From NCBI GenBank assembly GCA_900754805.1, contig CAAEEE010000211.1, positions 1-5,939 on the forward strand: a stretch of DNA of 5,939 bases, written 5' to 3'. This DNA comes from Clostridia bacterium. Its GTDB lineage: Bacteria; Bacillota; Clostridia; Peptostreptococcales; Anaerovoracaceae. A program made the position numbers and the translations under genes. This document shows positions 4,185 to 5,939 of the stretch, piece after piece. Position 1 is the stretch's first letter. Every line of letters begins with the position of its first letter. The notes under the pieces are model-generated. The model searched no databases. It worked only from the letters and a program-made list of their open reading frames with translations, and was not told the origin of the DNA.

Positions 4185-5939
4185 ATGAGAAACAGGAAAA
4201 AGAGAAAAAAAGTCAGTCTTCTTCTTTTGTGTGTGCTATTGATGGCGTGTATGATGCCGCAGGCCGCTTTTGCGGGAAGCTGGAATGAAGACGACGAAAT
4301 CACAATCACGGTGGATGTATTCGATTTAAGCAAGAATCAGATACATCGAGGAATCGGGACGGATACGGTAAGAAAGGGTGACACGGCGCAAATACAGTCA
4401 GACAATTACCAAATTCCCGACTTATCAAAATTTACAGAACAAAAATACGGAAGAATCACAGAAGTAACCGGAAATTGGTATGGATACTACAGAAGCGCCA
4501 ACAAAGGAGCCAATGTCGTATTTTCATGCAACAGCTCCACGGCGCGCATTACCTACTGGGTAACTTACTTTGGTGACGGTGGGAGCGGAAGCGGCAGCAG
4601 CGGAAGCGGTGGCGATGTAGATACCGGAAGCGGCGGAAGATACACATGGAATCAAAAAGTTATCTACCATTCCAACTACCCATCAGGCAGTGACATTGAA
4701 AAAAGCGTAACCTATCATGTATCGCATATGGTAAAGGTTTATACGCTTTCCCCACTTAAAACTTTGGACGAACTCGGTTTTTCCGTGCCGGACGGTTTTA
4801 CGGCAGCAGTACCTGTATGGAGTCTAACCAAAGATGGGAGCCGGCCTGCTAATGTGGTTTCGCTGAATATGGATCAGGCTGGCACGCCGATTCATCTCTA
4901 TGCCCGCTACAACGAACCGACGCCAACCTCGGATACACAATATGTAATCACCTACATGGACGGCGATACGAAGGTGGGTGAAGACAAGGTCGTAAAGGGA
5001 GAATCGACGACTACCATGGATGCCCTTACCAAGGACGGATTCGACTTTAAAGGCTGGACGCAGACGAAAGGCGGAAGCACGGTAGATTATGAAGCAGGTG
5101 CGAGAATTACCCCGACAGGCGATATGACGCTTTATGCCGTTTGGGAGGCAAAGAGCAACCCACAGCCGCCAACTCCGGGAGGAGACGAGCCGAAGCCGCC
5201 TGCGCCACCAACCTTGGATGAATTAAAAGAAGCCGTTATTGTAAAATGCGAAGCAAAGCCGATGCAGCATGCCGAAGAGACCTTTGCGCTGAACGATGCA
5301 GATAAACAGACCTTAACGAAAGTAAGCGATACGGAGTATACTTTCAGCATTTCTCCGCAGGCTTATGCAGACGCATATAATTTAACGCCTTCCGCGAATG
5401 GAAAGAACCATAAGTTAAGTGAAGGACAGACGGAGAAAGTGATTCACATTCTTTGGGATGCGCAAAGCGAAAGCTGGAAAATTGAAAAGGAAAAAACACC
5501 TCTTCCGGCAGAATTCAAGGTTGCCTGCACAGACGAGGAAAAGCCGCCAACGCCTTCACGTCCGGGACACACACGCTATATCGTCAGATGGATGCTTGAG
5601 GACGGAACGATTCTCGAAACAGACTATGAACGGTACGGAGCAACTCCGAAATATGATGGAAGTACGCCGAGCAAAGCCGAAACGGACGAATTCACTTATG
5701 AATTTATCGGCTGGCAACCTGAAATTTCCATGGTTACCAAAGACATAGACTATACCGCAGTATTTAAGGCAATCCCAAAGGAAAAGGAACCGGAAGAAAA
5801 GCCAACGCAGCCTGTTTCTGAGCCGCAGCCTACGGACACAAAAGATACGGATAAGAAGAAGGATACAGGAAAGACGGAGCAAAGAAACGAAAATGACAGC
5901 GAGGTTCCGAAAACCGGAGACCAAACTATGGCAAATGCA
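4185..5939 (+). CDS. Secreted multi-domain surface protein with InlB-B-type repeats and a VPKTG sorting motif (3' end outside window)
   Basis: The frame is open for 585 codons to the window edge. A basic N-terminus (nine of whose first residues include seven Lys/Arg), hydrophobic core (10-24) and A-F-A (28-30) form a signal peptide likely cut before G31. Residues 31-129 and 153-245 are beta-rich regions I cannot assign, joined by a Gly/Ser linker (130-152). Residues 252-322 look like an InlB-B/Flg_new repeat, with FDFKGWT and the closing MTLYAVWE. A Pro-rich linker (323-343) leads to a region (344-452) with cysteines C355 and C448. Residues 464-529 form a second repeat module (YIVRWMLEDGTILET, YEFIGWQPE, YTAVFKA). 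A Lys/Glu/Pro/Thr spacer (531-573) ends in VPKTGD (574-579), a sortase-type motif whose hydrophobic anchor should follow beyond the window. The protein is probably wall-anchored and could act in adhesion or host contact; ligand unknown. No clear promoter of its own is seen. Confidence 0.85.
   Translation, partial: MRNRKKRKKVSLLLLCVLLMACMMPQAAFAGSWNEDDEITITVDVFDLSKNQIHRGIGTDTVRKGDTAQIQSDNYQIPDLSKFTEQKYGRITEVTGNWYGYYRSANKGANVVFSCNSSTARITYWVTYFGDGGSGSGSSGSGGDVDTGSGGRYTWNQKVIYHSNYPSGSDIEKSVTYHVSHMVKVYTLSPLKTLDELGFSVPDGFTAAVPVWSLTKDGSRPANVVSLNMDQAGTPIHLYARYNEPTPTSDTQYVITYMDGDTKVGEDKVVKGESTTTMDALTKDGFDFKGWTQTKGGSTVDYEAGARITPTGDMTLYAVWEAKSNPQPPTPGGDEPKPPAPPTLDELKEAVIVKCEAKPMQHAEETFALNDADKQTLTKVSDTEYTFSISPQAYADAYNLTPSANGKNHKLSEGQTEKVIHILWDAQSESWKIEKEKTPLPAEFKVACTDEEKPPTPSRPGHTRYIVRWMLEDGTILETDYERYGATPKYDGSTPSKAETDEFTYEFIGWQPEISMVTKDIDYTAVFKAIPKEKEPEEKPTQPVSEPQPTDTKDTDKKKDTGKTEQRNENDSEVPKTGDQTMANA

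Noticed and set aside
4239..4250. Lipobox-like L-M-A-C (residues 19-22) in the surface protein signal peptide
   Set aside because: Met at the -2 position is atypical, a good A-F-A signal peptidase I site follows at 28-30, and the C-terminal VPKTG motif suggests wall anchoring rather than lipid anchoring.
5556..5924. Leftward 122-codon open frame opposite the surface protein gene
   Set aside because: It is antisense to the repeat module and charged stalk, whose codon pattern is clear; the hydrophobic look comes from reading Lys/Glu codons on the opposite strand.

Overview
The window looks like chromosomal DNA from a low-to-moderate G+C Bacillota, most likely an anaerobic, host-associated member of the Clostridia. 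The evidence is the cluster rqcH / yicC / gmk / rpoZ (the B. subtilis yloA-yloC-gmk-yloH neighbourhood), strong purine-rich Shine-Dalgarno sequences, sigma-A-like promoters, and a multi-domain surface protein ending in a VPKTG sortase-type motif. The genus cannot be fixed from the sequence.

Left part (1-2789): a bidirectional-looking terminator (17-40) ends rqcH, which is read leftward (58-1740) and encodes the NFACT/Rqc2-family ribosome rescue factor. A compact 164-bp divergent promoter region (1741-1904) separates it from yicC (1905-2789, rightward), a YicC/YloC-type endoribonuclease. Middle part (2790-3770): a strong extended -10 promoter sits just after yicC and drives gmk (guanylate kinase), which overlaps rpoZ (RNA polymerase omega) by one base. 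A hairpin plus T-tract terminator closes the unit. RNA quality control, RNA decay, GMP/GDP supply and RNA polymerase assembly therefore sit side by side. The remA gene usual between yicC and gmk, and the coaBC/priA genes usual after rpoZ, are absent here.

Right part (3771-5939): 414 bp of A+T-rich DNA without a convincing gene carries a 248-bp symmetric inverted-repeat element (3822-4069). Its two perfect arm blocks and a 14-bp palindrome share exactly the same centre, and there are further palindromes and an 11-bp tandem repeat inside. After it comes a large secreted protein gene (4185 to the window edge, 585 codons seen, no stop). It has a signal peptide, a Gly/Ser linker, InlB-B-type beta-repeat modules, a Pro-rich linker, a charged wall-spanning stretch and a VPKTG motif. 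Its ribosome binding site can fold into a local hairpin.

The four housekeeping genes are well supported. The least explained parts are the symmetric repeat element, the possible translational control hairpin, and the surface protein, whose N-terminal regions I could not assign to a family.
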